Source: Saccharibacillus endophyticus | GTDB taxonomy: Bacteria; Bacillota; Bacilli; Paenibacillales; Paenibacillaceae | Length of the DNA: 64,000 nucleotides | Assembly (NCBI RefSeq): GCF_013185185.1 | Contig: NZ_JAAZWE010000001.1 | Span: 434,001-498,000 of the forward strand | Direction: 5' to 3' | Shown: one piece after another, positions 1 to 8,965 of the stretch | How positions within the stretch are numbered: the first letter of the stretch is position 1 | Layout: every line of letters begins with the position of its first letter | Program-made: the position numbers and the translations under genes | Notes under the pieces: model-generated | What the model was told of the DNA's origin: nothing | The model's database searches: none | The model's input: only the letters and a program-made list of their open reading frames with translations

Positions 1-633
1 TGGATTCTCGGCGACAGCGCGACCCGAATCAAGCGGGACGGTAAAGTAGTGCAGGAGTTCGCGCTGGCTCGGGAACTGGCTTTGGAATCCGTTGCCGAGA
101 TCGAAGACTTCGACCTCAACATGATCATTATCGCTTGCACCGGAGACGCGGCTTACGTGCGCGATACGCTTCCGGATCACGAATACGACCTGGTAAAGCG
201 TTCGTACCGCGAAGTCATTCGGGTGTCCTCGTTCGACCGAGTGCCGGGCTCTTTCGTCAAAGTCACCGTATTCGACGCGGAAGGACGCAGCGCGGATCTT
301 CGGCGCAAGGTCGAGAACAAGCTCGGCGGTCAAATGTATGTCGTGGACTCCGAGCCGCGCTGGCTGGATATTACGGCGCTCGGCACGCACAAAGGCGAGA
401 CGGTCATGAAACTTCAGCAGATGCTAGGCGCCACGCGCGAAGAAACGTTGTCGTTCGGCGACGGGGAGAACGACGTCGAGCTGATGCGGATCGCAGAGTT
501 CAGTTTCGCGGTAAGCAATGCCTGCGACAATACAAAGGCAGCAGCAGCATTTGTCGCGAAGTCCAATGTCGAAGACGGCGTGCTGCTGACGGTGGAAAAA
601 CTGCTGCGTTTGCAGGCACGGGCGCGCCTTTGA
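1..633 (+). CDS. HAD-superfamily (Cof/HAD-IIB type) hydrolase, C-terminal part
   Basis: The reading frame is open from the first base, so the start lies outside the window; about 210 C-terminal residues are present. Late HAD motifs are visible: the motif III lysine in GTHKGETVMKLQQ and the motif IV metal-binding acidic cluster in SFGDGENDVELMRIA, followed by the family's usual ending in which A-N-A-x-x-x-x-K-x-A-A marks the Cof-type cap/core. Such enzymes are Mg-dependent cytosolic phosphatases acting on sugar phosphates or nucleotides; the substrate cannot be told from sequence. An internal GTG at 49 is in frame but is not the start, because similarity continues upstream of it. A hairpin follows at 677. 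Confidence 0.85.
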   Translation, partial: WILGDSATRIKRDGKVVQEFALARELALESVAEIEDFDLNMIIIACTGDAAYVRDTLPDHEYDLVKRSYREVIRVSSFDRVPGSFVKVTVFDAEGRSADLRRKVENKLGGQMYVVDSEPRWLDITALGTHKGETVMKLQQMLGATREETLSFGDGENDVELMRIAEFSFAVSNACDNTKAAAAFVAKSNVEDGVLLTVEKLLRLQARARL

Positions 634-676
634 TTCTTTGCCATTTCTCCGCAGTCTATATGCGATCCGTCATATG

Positions 677-704
677 GCGTCCGCTTCCGCGGGCGCTTCT
701 TTTT
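677..704 (+). terminator. Rho-independent terminator of the HAD gene
   Basis: An 8-bp stem (GCGTCCGC / GCGGGCGC, one G-T pair) with a TTCC loop is followed by TTCTTTTT. It lies 43 bases after the HAD stop codon. Confidence 0.75.
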
Positions 705-767
705 CGGCTTTGTTATACTGAATAAGAATAGATCGGCGAAGACAAGAAAAGAAGGTGAACCGGAAAC

Positions 768-1124
768 ATGAACAAACAAGACCTGATCGACCACTGCCTG
801 AACTACCCCGGCGTGTACGAAGATTATCCGTTCGACGAGAGCTGGACCGTCATGCGGCATGGCGCCAACAAAAAATCGTTCGCGTTCATTTACGTACGTG
901 AAGGTCATGATTGCGCCAATCTCAAATGCGAGCCCATGAGGGCGGCGATGCTGCGCGATCTGCACGAAGACATCAAGCCGGGTTATCATATGAACAAAGA
1001 ACATTGGAACACGGTAATTTTGGACAGGCAGTTGGAGGAAGAAGATATTTTCGACTTGGTACGGCACAGTTTCGAGTTGACCCGGCCCAAAATTCCGAAA
1101 AAGCGGCAGCAGTCGGATTTTTGA
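768..1124 (+). CDS. MmcQ/YjbR-family protein
   Basis: A 118-residue protein of the MmcQ/YjbR (CyaY-like fold) family. Family signs are the N-terminal LIDHCLNYPGVYEDYPF, the central KSFAFIYVREG and LKCEPMRAAMLRDL, and the C-terminal GYHMNKEHWNTVILD; the length is normal for the family. Members are small cytosolic proteins of unclear biochemical role, sometimes described as DNA-binding. An AAGAAGG ribosome site sits about 9 bases before the ATG. The gene stands alone between the HAD gene and a small lipoprotein gene; an extended -10-like TGTTATACT lies at 711-719. Confidence 0.85.
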   Translation: MNKQDLIDHCLNYPGVYEDYPFDESWTVMRHGANKKSFAFIYVREGHDCANLKCEPMRAAMLRDLHEDIKPGYHMNKEHWNTVILDRQLEEEDIFDLVRHSFELTRPKIPKKRQQSDF

Positions 1125-1223
1125 ACAAGTCTTGAACGGATCGCTGCCCCAAAATCAGTTCAAAGCGGCTTTTGCGGGGTTATCGTATAGTAAGAACCCG
1201 CAAATGCGAAAGGAGGAGAACCC

Positions 1224-1364
1224 ATGAACAAGACGCTGCGTGTGCTGGCTGCCGCCGGATTGCTTGCGACGATGATCGGCTGCGGTTCGGACGACGACAA
1301 CGATATGAACGATATGGACGATGCGGAGCATCAGCAGATGGACGATCAAGACGACAATGATTGA
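1224..1364 (+). CDS. Small acidic lipoprotein, 46 aa
   Basis: A short gene with a strong AAAGGAGGAG ribosome site 9 bases before the ATG. It encodes a signal sequence (MNKTLRVLAAAGLLATMIGC) with a lipobox-like M-I-G-C at residues 17-20. The predicted mature peptide is 27 residues starting at the lipidated Cys and is very rich in Asp, Asn, Met and Gln (DDDNDMNDMDD pattern). No family recognised. It is followed by a double hairpin terminator. The ribosome site, lipobox and terminator together make this a credible gene despite its size; the acidic tail could bind cations, which is a guess. Confidence 0.7.
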   Translation: MNKTLRVLAAAGLLATMIGCGSDDDNDMNDMDDAEHQQMDDQDDND

Positions 1365-1432
1365 AACTAAAAGCTTGACAACCTTGCCTTTACTTGATCA
1401 AGCTGCTGAGATCTGCCGAAACGCATAAAAAA

Positions 1433-1498
1433 AGCTGTCGGAACAATGCCGACAGCTTCGAAGCAGCGAAGGGTTTCGCTGCTTTTTTGTTTTTTTTT
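1433..1498. terminator. Double hairpin, probably bidirectional terminator
   Basis: The first hairpin pairs AGCTGTCGG (1433-1441) with CCGACAGCT (1449-1457) and is preceded by an A run, so it can terminate the minus-strand exporter. The second pairs AAGCAGCGAA (1461-1470) with TTCGCTGCTT (1475-1484) and ends in a long T run, so it terminates the lipoprotein gene. Confidence 0.8.
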
Positions 1499-1533
1499 GG
1501 GTTATCGTCCTTGAAGATCGAAGCAATCCCGGT

Positions 1534-3021
1534 TCAAGCTTTCGTCGGGTTGCCTTTTTCGCCGTGCACGATCACCGTTTCTCCCTCGCCGCCGCGCTTC
1601 ACCTTTTTAATAAAGAATGACAGCAGCAAGCCTACGATTCCGATTCCTACGATCACCACATACGCATCATTAATCCCGGCGATTTGGGCTTGCGTCGCGA
1701 TTTGCGCCGGGTCGGTGCCGTTTTGCATCATGTCAGCCGCGTACGACTTGGCCCGGTCGGACATGACGGTGACGAGCAGCGAGGTGCCGATCGCTCCCGC
1801 GACTTGACGGGTCGTATTGCTGATCGCCGTGCCGTGCGCGTTCAGTCGGGGCGGCAGTTGGTTCAGGCCTGCGGTCTGAAGCGGCATCATCATGAAGGCC
1901 ATGCCGATCCGGCGCGCCGTGGACATGAGCACCAGGTACGTATAGCTGGTCGTGTCCGTCAGGTTGATAAAGCCGAGCGTCGTCGCGATCACGATCGCCA
2001 TACCGATAATCGTCAACCATTTCGCTCCGAACTTATCGAATAACCGTCCGGTCACCGGCATCAGGAGGCCCATCAACAGGGCGCCCGGCAGAAGCAGCAG
2101 ACCGGATTCGATCGCGGTGTAACCCCGGGCATTTTGCAGATACAAAGGCAGCAGCATCATGTCCGCGTACATAATCATCGTCACGGCGATGCTGATGACG
2201 ATCGTCAGCGAGAACATGTTGAATTTGAAAGCGCGCAGGTCGAGCAGCGGCGTCGTCATCTTGAGCTGTCTCCAGCAGAATGCGACCAATCCGATCACGC
2301 CGATCGCGATCATGATCAACACTTCGGAGCTGGACCAGCCCAGGCTGCCCGCGCGGCTGAAACCGTAAAGCAGGGCGCCGAAGCCGATCGTCGACAAAAT
2401 CACGCTGATCGCGTCGAATTTGACGTTGACGCGTTCGCCGACGTTACGCAGGAAAATGAAGCCCAGCACGATGACCAGCACGGCCAAAGGAATCATCGCG
2501 TAGAACATCGTTTCCCACGAATAATGTTCCAACGTATAACCCGCAAGCGTCGGTCCGATTGCCGGAGCGACGATAATCGCGAGACCGACGAGCCCCATGG
2601 CCGATCCGCGTTTTTCCGGCGGGAACAGGGCCAGAATCACGTTCATCAAGAGCGGCATGATAATGCCCGCGCCGGCTGCTTGGATCAGGCGTCCGGTCAA
2701 CAGCATCGGGAAGTCGCCCGCGAGCGCCGATACGACCGTGCCGACCAGGAAAATCATCATCGACGCCTGGAACAGCTGGCGCGTCGAGAACTTTTGCATC
2801 AGATAAGCGGTGATCGGAATCAGCACGCCGTTGACGAGCAGATAGCCGGTGGTCAGCCATTGGGCGGTAGCCGCCGTAATGTCGAAGTCTTTCATCAACT
2901 CCGGCGTAGCGACGCTCATCAGGGTCTGATTCAAAGTCGCCAAGAAGGCGCCCAGAATCATGATGAACATAATCGGTCCTTTTTTGGCCGATTTTGTGTC
3001 TAAAGTATGGGTACTGCTCAA
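1534..3021 (-). CDS. DHA2-family MFS multidrug exporter (EmrB/QacA type)
   Basis: A 495-residue inner-membrane proton-driven drug exporter with about 14 hydrophobic segments. Motif C of antiporters is seen in the fifth helix region (VGLAIIVAPAIGPTLAGY) and a motif A-like segment in GRLFDKFGAKW. DHA2 pumps move lipophilic cations, dyes or antibiotics outward. The only plausible start is TTG at 3021, five bases after GGAGAG; the next Met is inside the first helix. The gene is divergent from a TetR regulator, the usual arrangement for a repressor-controlled pump. Substrate unknown. Confidence 0.88.
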   Translation of the reverse strand: MSSTHTLDTKSAKKGPIMFIMILGAFLATLNQTLMSVATPELMKDFDITAATAQWLTTGYLLVNGVLIPITAYLMQKFSTRQLFQASMMIFLVGTVVSALAGDFPMLLTGRLIQAAGAGIIMPLLMNVILALFPPEKRGSAMGLVGLAIIVAPAIGPTLAGYTLEHYSWETMFYAMIPLAVLVIVLGFIFLRNVGERVNVKFDAISVILSTIGFGALLYGFSRAGSLGWSSSEVLIMIAIGVIGLVAFCWRQLKMTTPLLDLRAFKFNMFSLTIVISIAVTMIMYADMMLLPLYLQNARGYTAIESGLLLLPGALLMGLLMPVTGRLFDKFGAKWLTIIGMAIVIATTLGFINLTDTTSYTYLVLMSTARRIGMAFMMMPLQTAGLNQLPPRLNAHGTAISNTTRQVAGAIGTSLLVTVMSDRAKSYAADMMQNGTDPAQIATQAQIAGINDAYVVIVGIGIVGLLLSFFIKKVKRGGEGETVIVHGEKGNPTKA

Positions 3022-3196
3022 TTTCTCTCCGTCCTCTCGTTTCTGGGCTAGACTTTTTTTACAACGTGTCGGATAATCAACATTGCATAAATCAGATTAT
3101 AGCGAGGCGCAGCCTGCGGTTACAAGCGACACTTTTCTTTAAATCGTCTATTAGTTTTCACAATCGCGCGAAATGTTGTTTAAAATTTGAATAATA

Positions 3197-3217
3197 TACA
3201 CAAATCATGAAAGTGTA
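3197..3217. promoter_or_regulatory. Candidate TetR operator between exporter and tetR
   Basis: An inverted repeat TACAC-N11-GTGTA lies 26 bases before the tetR start codon in the 222-bp divergent intergenic region. Position fits autoregulation; the assignment is inference. Confidence 0.35.
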
Positions 3218-3243
3218 AATCAAGACATATCAGGGGGATTCCA

Positions 3244-3831
3244 ATGAAAGAAACGGAGAAAACCAAAGTCGATCCCAGAGTGCTGAGAACCCGGCAGTTA
3301 TTGAAAAACGCGTTGGTTGAATTGTTGGAGGAGATGGAGCCGGACAAGATCACGGTGAACCGGATCGCCGAGCGGGCCACGATCAACCGGGTGACTTTTT
3401 ATTTGCATTACCGCGACATTCAGGACATGATGGAGAAAATGGCCGAAGAAATGGTCGTGGAGATCGAGAAAGCGATGACCAAAACGATCGAAGAGAAAAA
3501 GACGGGAGGCGACGACGTGATATTGCTCGGACTATTGGAGCATGTCGCGGCCAACGCCAAGTTTTACAAAGTGATCATCGGGTCGCGCGGCGTGCCTATT
3601 TTCCATGAACGGCTGCGGGACATTTTCGTGAAAAAAATCAACGACGGCGTAACGAAACAGAGCTTGGAAGGAAAAGGCATCCAGCAGGACGTCGCGGTTT
3701 GGTTCGGCTCCGCGGCCATGCTGGGCACGATCGCTTCCTGGGTGCGCAACGACATGCCGTATTCGCCGCAATTTTTGGCCCGGCAGTTCGCCTTGTTGTT
3801 CCGCCGCGAAGATCTGTACGAGAACGATTGA
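3244..3831 (+). CDS. TetR-family transcriptional regulator
   Basis: A 195-residue repressor. The N-terminal helix-turn-helix is clear (residues about 10-57: R-TRQLLKNALVELLEE, then ITVNRIAERATINRVTFYLHY), and the C-terminal half is the variable ligand/dimer domain. It resembles the second TetR of this window (16461-17069) in the DPRV-RTR start and YLHY recognition helix. It is divergent from the DHA2 exporter, so it probably represses the pump until an inducer binds. The response-regulator gene follows after 22 bases, so the two could also be cotranscribed. Ribosome site: AGGGGG, 8 bases before the ATG. Confidence 0.88.
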   Translation: MKETEKTKVDPRVLRTRQLLKNALVELLEEMEPDKITVNRIAERATINRVTFYLHYRDIQDMMEKMAEEMVVEIEKAMTKTIEEKKTGGDDVILLGLLEHVAANAKFYKVIIGSRGVPIFHERLRDIFVKKINDGVTKQSLEGKGIQQDVAVWFGSAAMLGTIASWVRNDMPYSPQFLARQFALLFRREDLYEND

Positions 3832-3853
3832 CGATCCGAAAGGAGAGGCCGAG

Positions 3854-5455
3854 ATGACACCGATCAAGCTATTGTTAGCCGACGATGAACCGATCATTTT
3901 GCGCGGGCTGAAAAAGCTGCTGCCATGGGATGAGCTGGGGTTTGAGATTGTGGGTGAAGCCGGTGACGGACGCGAACTGCGAGAGCTGATCCGCGACTTG
4001 TCGCCTCAACTGGTTATTAGCGATATCAGCATGCCGGAAGGCAATGGCATCGAAGTGATTCAGGAGATGAACGGTCGCGGCGGGCAGGCCAAGATCGTAT
4101 TTATCAGCGCATTTCAGGAATTCGGTTATGCGCGCGAAGCCGTTCAGCTCGGCGCGCTCGATTACCTGGTCAAGCCGATCAGCAAAAGCCAATTGGAATC
4201 GGTCGTACGGAAAGCCGCCGCACTGATTCGGGAAGAAAGCGAAGGCCGGCAGAAGCGGGAACGGCTGCATTATTATGAAGCCAAAGACCGGGCGCAGACG
4301 ATCGAAGAGCTGACGGACCGTTTGCTTGACGGAGATTTGAAAGCGTTGACATCCTTGGTTGAATTGCATCGTCTGACCGCCGACGCACGCTGCACGGTAT
4401 TCGTGATCGAAGCGGAAGAGTCGTTCGGGAAAAATGCCTGGCAGGAAAAAGAGCGCAGCTTGGCTTTTTTCGCGTTGGGCAACGTCATTCGGGAGGCCGT
4501 CGAAGAGCAGCAGGGGATGAATGGCATGATCACGCAAAAAGAAGGACGTTTCGCCGTGCTTATGCAGCATGACGACGTGGACTCGCTGGCTGATCTGATC
4601 GAGGAACTCATCGGCAAAATCGAGCTTTATCTCAAGCTGCACGTATCGTGCGGCGTCGGCCGAACGACGAATTCGCCGGAGCATGCCGATCTCGCTTACC
4701 GCTCCGCGCTCAAAGCGCTGGACCGGACATATTTTGCCGGATTCGGGCGCGTGCTGCTGGACGAAGAAAGCAGCGAGATTCCGTCGAAGCGCCGCGCCGA
4801 TTCGGCGGAGCTGCAAGCGCGGCTGGTCGGCGCGATGGTCGCGCGGCGTCAGGGCGAGATCCATCCGCTGGCCGAAGAGTTGTTCGGAGCGATCGGAATC
4901 GGCCCCGGCATCGGCAAGCATGCGGCGATCTCCGCGTTGTACCACAGCGTGCTGTCGGTGGTCGGGGAGTGGGAAGAACGCCGGGGAGAAGCGGCTTCGG
5001 ACCGATCCGGCGAACTTTTACTGGAAAAACTGACTGCTTGCCCGTCATACGCGGAAGCCTGCACCGTAGCCGAAGAAGCACTGAACAGCCGGATGAACGC
5101 CGCATGCGAAGATTCCTCGGACCGCAACCGCGACATGCCCTCCCGTATCCGCGCCTATGTCGACGAACATTACGCCGAAGCGATCACGCTGGAGAAGATG
5201 GCCGCCGACTTTTATATGAACCCTTATTACTTCAGCAGCTTTTTCAAAAAACAAATGGGGCAGAACTTCAAGACCTACGTCACGGACATTCGGATGAGCA
5301 AGGCGTCGGCGCTGCTGCATAATCCCGATCTGATGATCTACGAGATCGCGGAGCGAGTAGGGTATAACAACGTTCGGCATTTCAGCGACACGTTCAAAAA
5401 AAAGTACGGGCAGGTGCCGCAGGATTACCGCCAATCGGGCCGCGCGCCGTCATGA
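3854..5455 (+). CDS. YesN-type response regulator with AraC DNA-binding domain
   Basis: A 533-residue cytosolic response regulator. The receiver domain (residues 1-120) has the acidic pocket ADDEP and the phosphoacceptor Asp57 in LVISDISMPEGNG, plus the conserved Lys in YLVKPIS. A long middle region follows, and the C-terminal 100 residues are a double AraC helix-turn-helix (ITLEKMAADFYMNPYYFSSF and MIYEIAERVGYNNVRHFSDT). The partner histidine kinase follows after 16 bases, and a sugar ABC transporter lies downstream, which is the classic YesMN/transporter arrangement of Paenibacillus. It probably activates the transporter operon in response to an extracellular oligosaccharide. Confidence 0.9.
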   Translation: MTPIKLLLADDEPIILRGLKKLLPWDELGFEIVGEAGDGRELRELIRDLSPQLVISDISMPEGNGIEVIQEMNGRGGQAKIVFISAFQEFGYAREAVQLGALDYLVKPISKSQLESVVRKAAALIREESEGRQKRERLHYYEAKDRAQTIEELTDRLLDGDLKALTSLVELHRLTADARCTVFVIEAEESFGKNAWQEKERSLAFFALGNVIREAVEEQQGMNGMITQKEGRFAVLMQHDDVDSLADLIEELIGKIELYLKLHVSCGVGRTTNSPEHADLAYRSALKALDRTYFAGFGRVLLDEESSEIPSKRRADSAELQARLVGAMVARRQGEIHPLAEELFGAIGIGPGIGKHAAISALYHSVLSVVGEWEERRGEAASDRSGELLLEKLTACPSYAEACTVAEEALNSRMNAACEDSSDRNRDMPSRIRAYVDEHYAEAITLEKMAADFYMNPYYFSSFFKKQMGQNFKTYVTDIRMSKASALLHNPDLMIYEIAERVGYNNVRHFSDTFKKKYGQVPQDYRQSGRAPS

Positions 5456-5471
5456 AAAGGAGGAGGGACGA

Positions 5472-7232
5472 TTGACGGGAATCCGCAAACTTCGAAAACG
5501 GCTGCCCAAAAGCATTTTCGTCAAATTGTCGGCAGCGTTCATTTTGGTCGGATTGGTGCCTTTGTTCGCGCTCAGCCTGTTTTCCGTACAGACTTTTTCG
5601 AATTACGTGGTTCGTTACACGACCGGGAATTTGCAGCAGATGGTCTTGTACATGAGCTACAATCTCGACACGGCGCTCCGGCAGTACGACGATATTTCCA
5701 AACTGATGTATACCGGGCGTTACGAAGGGTTTTCGGAAACGATGAGCCGTAATCAGACGTATAACGTGAACGAACTGGAACAGATTAACGCGACGCCGAT
5801 CGATTCGTTTTTGAAAACAGTGCTGTACAGCGATACATATATCACGGCCGCTTATTTCGTACGCGAGACGGACGGCAAGTTGTATTATCAAGATCGGGAA
5901 AACCGCGCGCTGCAAACCGATCTTCTCCCGACAGAGCAGCGGAAAACGGAGATGGAAGCTCAGCCTAATCGTCTGGCGATCTTTCCGGCGCGCGATGATG
6001 CGTATTTTGCCGGTTCGGCGCGCGAAGTGTTCACGTTGGCTCGGAACCTGATTGATACGTCGGGCACCCTAACCCGCGAGCCGAAGGTGGTCGGGACGCT
6101 GTTTTTCGATATCGATACGAGGTTGTTCCGGCAGCTTTCGGGCGAATTGGCGTTAGGCGAGCAGGACGAACTGGTGCTGGCGAACGGCAAAGACCGGTTG
6201 TTTTTCAGCAAACAGGGCGCGGAAAGCGCGGCGGCGATGCTTTCCGGAAACCCTGATCGGGAAATGATAATATTAGAGGAAAAGGTACCGTATTTGCAGG
6301 GCAGATTGATCGCGGGCGTGCATCGGGCGGCGTTATTCGAACAGCTTTTTTCCGCCCGAACGACCGTGTATTTGGCGATCCTGATCGGTGCCGCCGCGCT
6401 CGTCGTCGTCGGAGCCTGGTTCTCGCGCCGACTGTCCGCTCCGATCCGCCGCTTGATGAAGCAGATGACCGTGGTGGAATCCGGCCGGTTGGAACCGATG
6501 CCCCCGCCGCGAAGCGAAGACGAGATCGGCCGATTGACGCAGAGCTTCAATACGATGGTGCAGCGCCTGCAAATCCATATTGATGAAGCTTACGTCGCCC
6601 AGATCAAGCAAAAGCAGACGGAACTCAGCGCGCTCAAAAGCCAGATCCGTCCGCATTATTTGTATAACACGTTGGAGGTCATTCGGATGAACGCCGTTGA
6701 TAAAGAAGCCGACGAAGTCGCCGACATGATCCACTCGCTGGCGAACCAATTGAAATACGTGATCGACTATGGAGAAGAACGCGTAAGCCTGGAACAAGAG
6801 ATTCAGCATCTTCGGGACTATTTCTATATCATCTCCGTGCGTTACGATAATCGTTACACGCTTCGCTTCGAGATCGCTGCGGAGGTGAACGCGGATTGGC
6901 GGGTCGTCAAACTCAGCCTTCAGCCGATCGTCGAGAATGCTATTCAACACGGCCTGCGCGCGAGCAAAAAAGGCACCGTCCTGATCGCGGCGGCCGTTGA
7001 AGAAAACGATCTGCATGTCACCGTCCACGACGACGGCTCCGGCATGAACGCCGAAACGCTGGACCGAATCGAACAAGTCCTGAACACTCCCTCCATACCC
7101 GGCCGCTCGATCGGTCTTAAAAACGTGCACGAACGTATCCGCTCCCAGTACGGCGAAGCCTACGGCCTGTCCGTCACCAGCCGCGAAGACGTCGGAACTT
7201 CCGTTTTGCTCCGTTTTCCTATACCCGATTAA
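5472..7232 (+). CDS. YesM-type sensor histidine kinase
   Basis: A 586-residue membrane sensor. It has a first membrane helix near residues 18-40, a large extracellular sensor domain (about 41-290), a second helix near 295-315, a HAMP linker, the His_kinase motif SQIRPHYLYNTLE with phosphoacceptor His395, and a C-terminal HATPase with N-box LQPIVENAIQHG and G-boxes DDGSGM and GRSIGLKNVHER. It belongs to the LytS/YesM class. The start is TTG at 5472, chosen because GGAGGAGGG lies just upstream and no ATG precedes the first helix. It is translated right after the response regulator. Confidence 0.9.
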   Translation: MTGIRKLRKRLPKSIFVKLSAAFILVGLVPLFALSLFSVQTFSNYVVRYTTGNLQQMVLYMSYNLDTALRQYDDISKLMYTGRYEGFSETMSRNQTYNVNELEQINATPIDSFLKTVLYSDTYITAAYFVRETDGKLYYQDRENRALQTDLLPTEQRKTEMEAQPNRLAIFPARDDAYFAGSAREVFTLARNLIDTSGTLTREPKVVGTLFFDIDTRLFRQLSGELALGEQDELVLANGKDRLFFSKQGAESAAAMLSGNPDREMIILEEKVPYLQGRLIAGVHRAALFEQLFSARTTVYLAILIGAAALVVVGAWFSRRLSAPIRRLMKQMTVVESGRLEPMPPPRSEDEIGRLTQSFNTMVQRLQIHIDEAYVAQIKQKQTELSALKSQIRPHYLYNTLEVIRMNAVDKEADEVADMIHSLANQLKYVIDYGEERVSLEQEIQHLRDYFYIISVRYDNRYTLRFEIAAEVNADWRVVKLSLQPIVENAIQHGLRASKKGTVLIAAAVEENDLHVTVHDDGSGMNAETLDRIEQVLNTPSIPGRSIGLKNVHERIRSQYGEAYGLSVTSREDVGTSVLLRFPIPD

Positions 7233-7272
7233 TTAGAAAAAGGAACGGCGCCGAGTCATTTCCGAACGCATA

Positions 7273-7446
7273 GAGAAAGTCCAACGTACCTGGAAGCGAG
7301 AAGGCGGAGAGAGAAATTCAGTGAAAAACGCCTTTGAACTTGGAAAACTTCCATCTCCAATTTCATTCCAGTTTTCCGAGTGAGACAGCGTTTTGAACGA
7401 ATTTCTCTCGGAGCCTTCTCGCTTTCCGCGACGAAGTAACTTTCTC
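7273..7446. repeat. Intergenic hairpin element, copy A
   Basis: First of four related elements (others at 14792, 20969 and 29191). The arms fold back: GAGAAAGT (7273-7280) pairs with ACTTTCTC (7439-7446), then AAGCGAGAAGGC with the matching right arm, then GAGAAATTC with GAATTTCTC. The core has CGCCTTTGAAC on the left and GAGACAGCG on the right, enclosing an inner stem GGAAAACT / AGTTTTCC. There is no terminal T run, so it is not a simple terminator. It lies 40 bases after the histidine-kinase stop. Confidence 0.7.
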
Positions 7447-7548
7447 AATAGCCTAAGAGCGGCTAGCATAGCCGTTCTTTTTTCTCATGCTTAAGTTTTC
7501 CTCATACCGTGCTTAAAAAACGTCATTCATCCCCGGAAATATCAATGC

Positions 7549-7574
7549 TATTCTAAATTCAGAAAGCGCTTACC
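7549..7574 (+). promoter_or_regulatory. Promoter -10 and cre-like site before the sugar transporter
   Basis: A TATTCT -10 box (7549-7554) is followed by AGAAAGCGCTTACC (7561-7574), which contains the CcpA cre core GAAAGCGCTTAC at the expected transcription start. This predicts carbon catabolite repression of the transporter genes. The -35 box is weak. Confidence 0.5.
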
Positions 7575-7607
7575 TAATTTAAGGGATATTGAAAGGGGAT
7601 CATGCAC

Positions 7608-8933
7608 ATGGTTAAACCCAAAGCAAAAGGATGGTTCGCCGTCACTCTCGCCGCTTCGATGCTGCTCGGCGCGTGCGGCTCAGGCTCGGGCGACGCGCAG
7701 ACGAAAAGCGGTGCGGCATCAAGCGGCGAAAGCGGAGAAAAGGTTAGCTTCACGCTCGGCTACGCGTCCGGCGATCCGGCCGCCCGCAAAGCGATCAGCG
7801 ATACCGTGCAGCGATTCATGGACGAACACCCGAACATCGAGATCAAAGACATCAGCGACAACTCGGCAAGCTCGTACCTGGACTGGTTGAAAACGAAAGA
7901 CGCCGTAGGCGAGTTTCCCGATCTGGTCGAGATGCGGGATACCGAAGTGTTCGCGGATGCGGGCAAGATCGTCGAGCTTCCGTCGGACCTGCTGGAACTG
8001 TTCGATTCCCCGCCGGAAGTCGAAGGCAAAGTATGGAACGCTCCGCTCGCGCTCAACGTGCCGCAGGGCATCATCTATAGCAAAAAAGCATACGCGGACG
8101 CCGGCATCGCCGAGCTTCCGAAAACGTACGACGAATTTCTCGCCGTTCAGGAAAAACTGAAAGCGAGCGGTCTCAGTCCTCTGGTCGTAGGCGGCAAAGA
8201 CATTTTCCATATGGGATTTTGGGTGAACAAATTCCTGATCGACGACGTATACGCGCAGGACCCGGACTGGAACTCCAAAAAGACGGCGCAGGAAGTTTCT
8301 TTTGCGGACGACAATGTGGTACAAGCGATGACCGACTTCAAATTCCTGTTCCGAAATTACGTCGATAAAGGTTGGCTCAGCACGCCGGACAATCAGACCG
8401 CTTCGATTCTCGTGTCCGGCAAAGCGGCTCAACTCTTCTCCGGCACTTGGATGTTCTCGCAGATCGAAGAAGCGGACCCGAGCTTCGAATACGGATTTTA
8501 TGCGGTGCCGGATCGCGAAGGCCATGTCAACGTGATCGGGCTGCCTTCCCCGGCGGGGTGGACATTGTCGGCCGAAGCGGCGAAAGACCCGGCCAAAACG
8601 GAAGCGATCAAGTCGTTCATCCGTTACTTTTTCGAACCCGAGCAATATTCGTTGTATCTGGCCAGCTTGAACGGCATCCCGTCGACGAAGGAAAAGGTGG
8701 AATACGAAGCCAGTCCGGCCATGCAGTCCGCGCTCGATCTGATGAACGATTCGGACGTGACCAAGTCGCTCGCCATCAATAACTGGTGGGGCGAGAACCT
8801 GATTCCGCCGCAGTTCCGCAATTGGTTTTATAAAAAGCTGCAAGAGATGGTGGCTTCCGACGGGGACGTGACTGACTATATGAAACAGATCGATACCGAA
8901 TACGACGCTCAAGTCAAAGCCAATTCGATGTAA
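7608..8933 (+). CDS. Sugar ABC transporter substrate-binding lipoprotein
   Basis: An extracytoplasmic solute-binding protein of family 1, about 441 residues. The signal peptide ends in lipobox L-G-A-C with Cys23, followed by a Gly/Ser-rich linker. The body shows family-1 features such as the RFMDEHPNIEIK start, the YSKKAYADAGI hinge and the AGWTLSAEA lid. It should capture an oligosaccharide for the two permeases encoded next; no ATPase gene is present here, so a shared MsmX-type ATPase is likely. Start chosen at 7608 because its spacing from AAAGGGG is better than that of the in-frame ATG at 7602. Confidence 0.9.
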   Translation: MVKPKAKGWFAVTLAASMLLGACGSGSGDAQTKSGAASSGESGEKVSFTLGYASGDPAARKAISDTVQRFMDEHPNIEIKDISDNSASSYLDWLKTKDAVGEFPDLVEMRDTEVFADAGKIVELPSDLLELFDSPPEVEGKVWNAPLALNVPQGIIYSKKAYADAGIAELPKTYDEFLAVQEKLKASGLSPLVVGGKDIFHMGFWVNKFLIDDVYAQDPDWNSKKTAQEVSFADDNVVQAMTDFKFLFRNYVDKGWLSTPDNQTASILVSGKAAQLFSGTWMFSQIEEADPSFEYGFYAVPDREGHVNVIGLPSPAGWTLSAEAAKDPAKTEAIKSFIRYFFEPEQYSLYLASLNGIPSTKEKVEYEASPAMQSALDLMNDSDVTKSLAINNWWGENLIPPQFRNWFYKKLQEMVASDGDVTDYMKQIDTEYDAQVKANSM

Positions 8934-8965
8934 CAGATCCGGATAGATAAAAGGAGGGGGACCGT

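Noticed and set aside
7273..7446. Hairpin elements as plain transcription terminators
   Set aside because: None of the four ends in a T run, and two are followed by separate conventional terminators; the conserved internal loop is also unlike a terminator.
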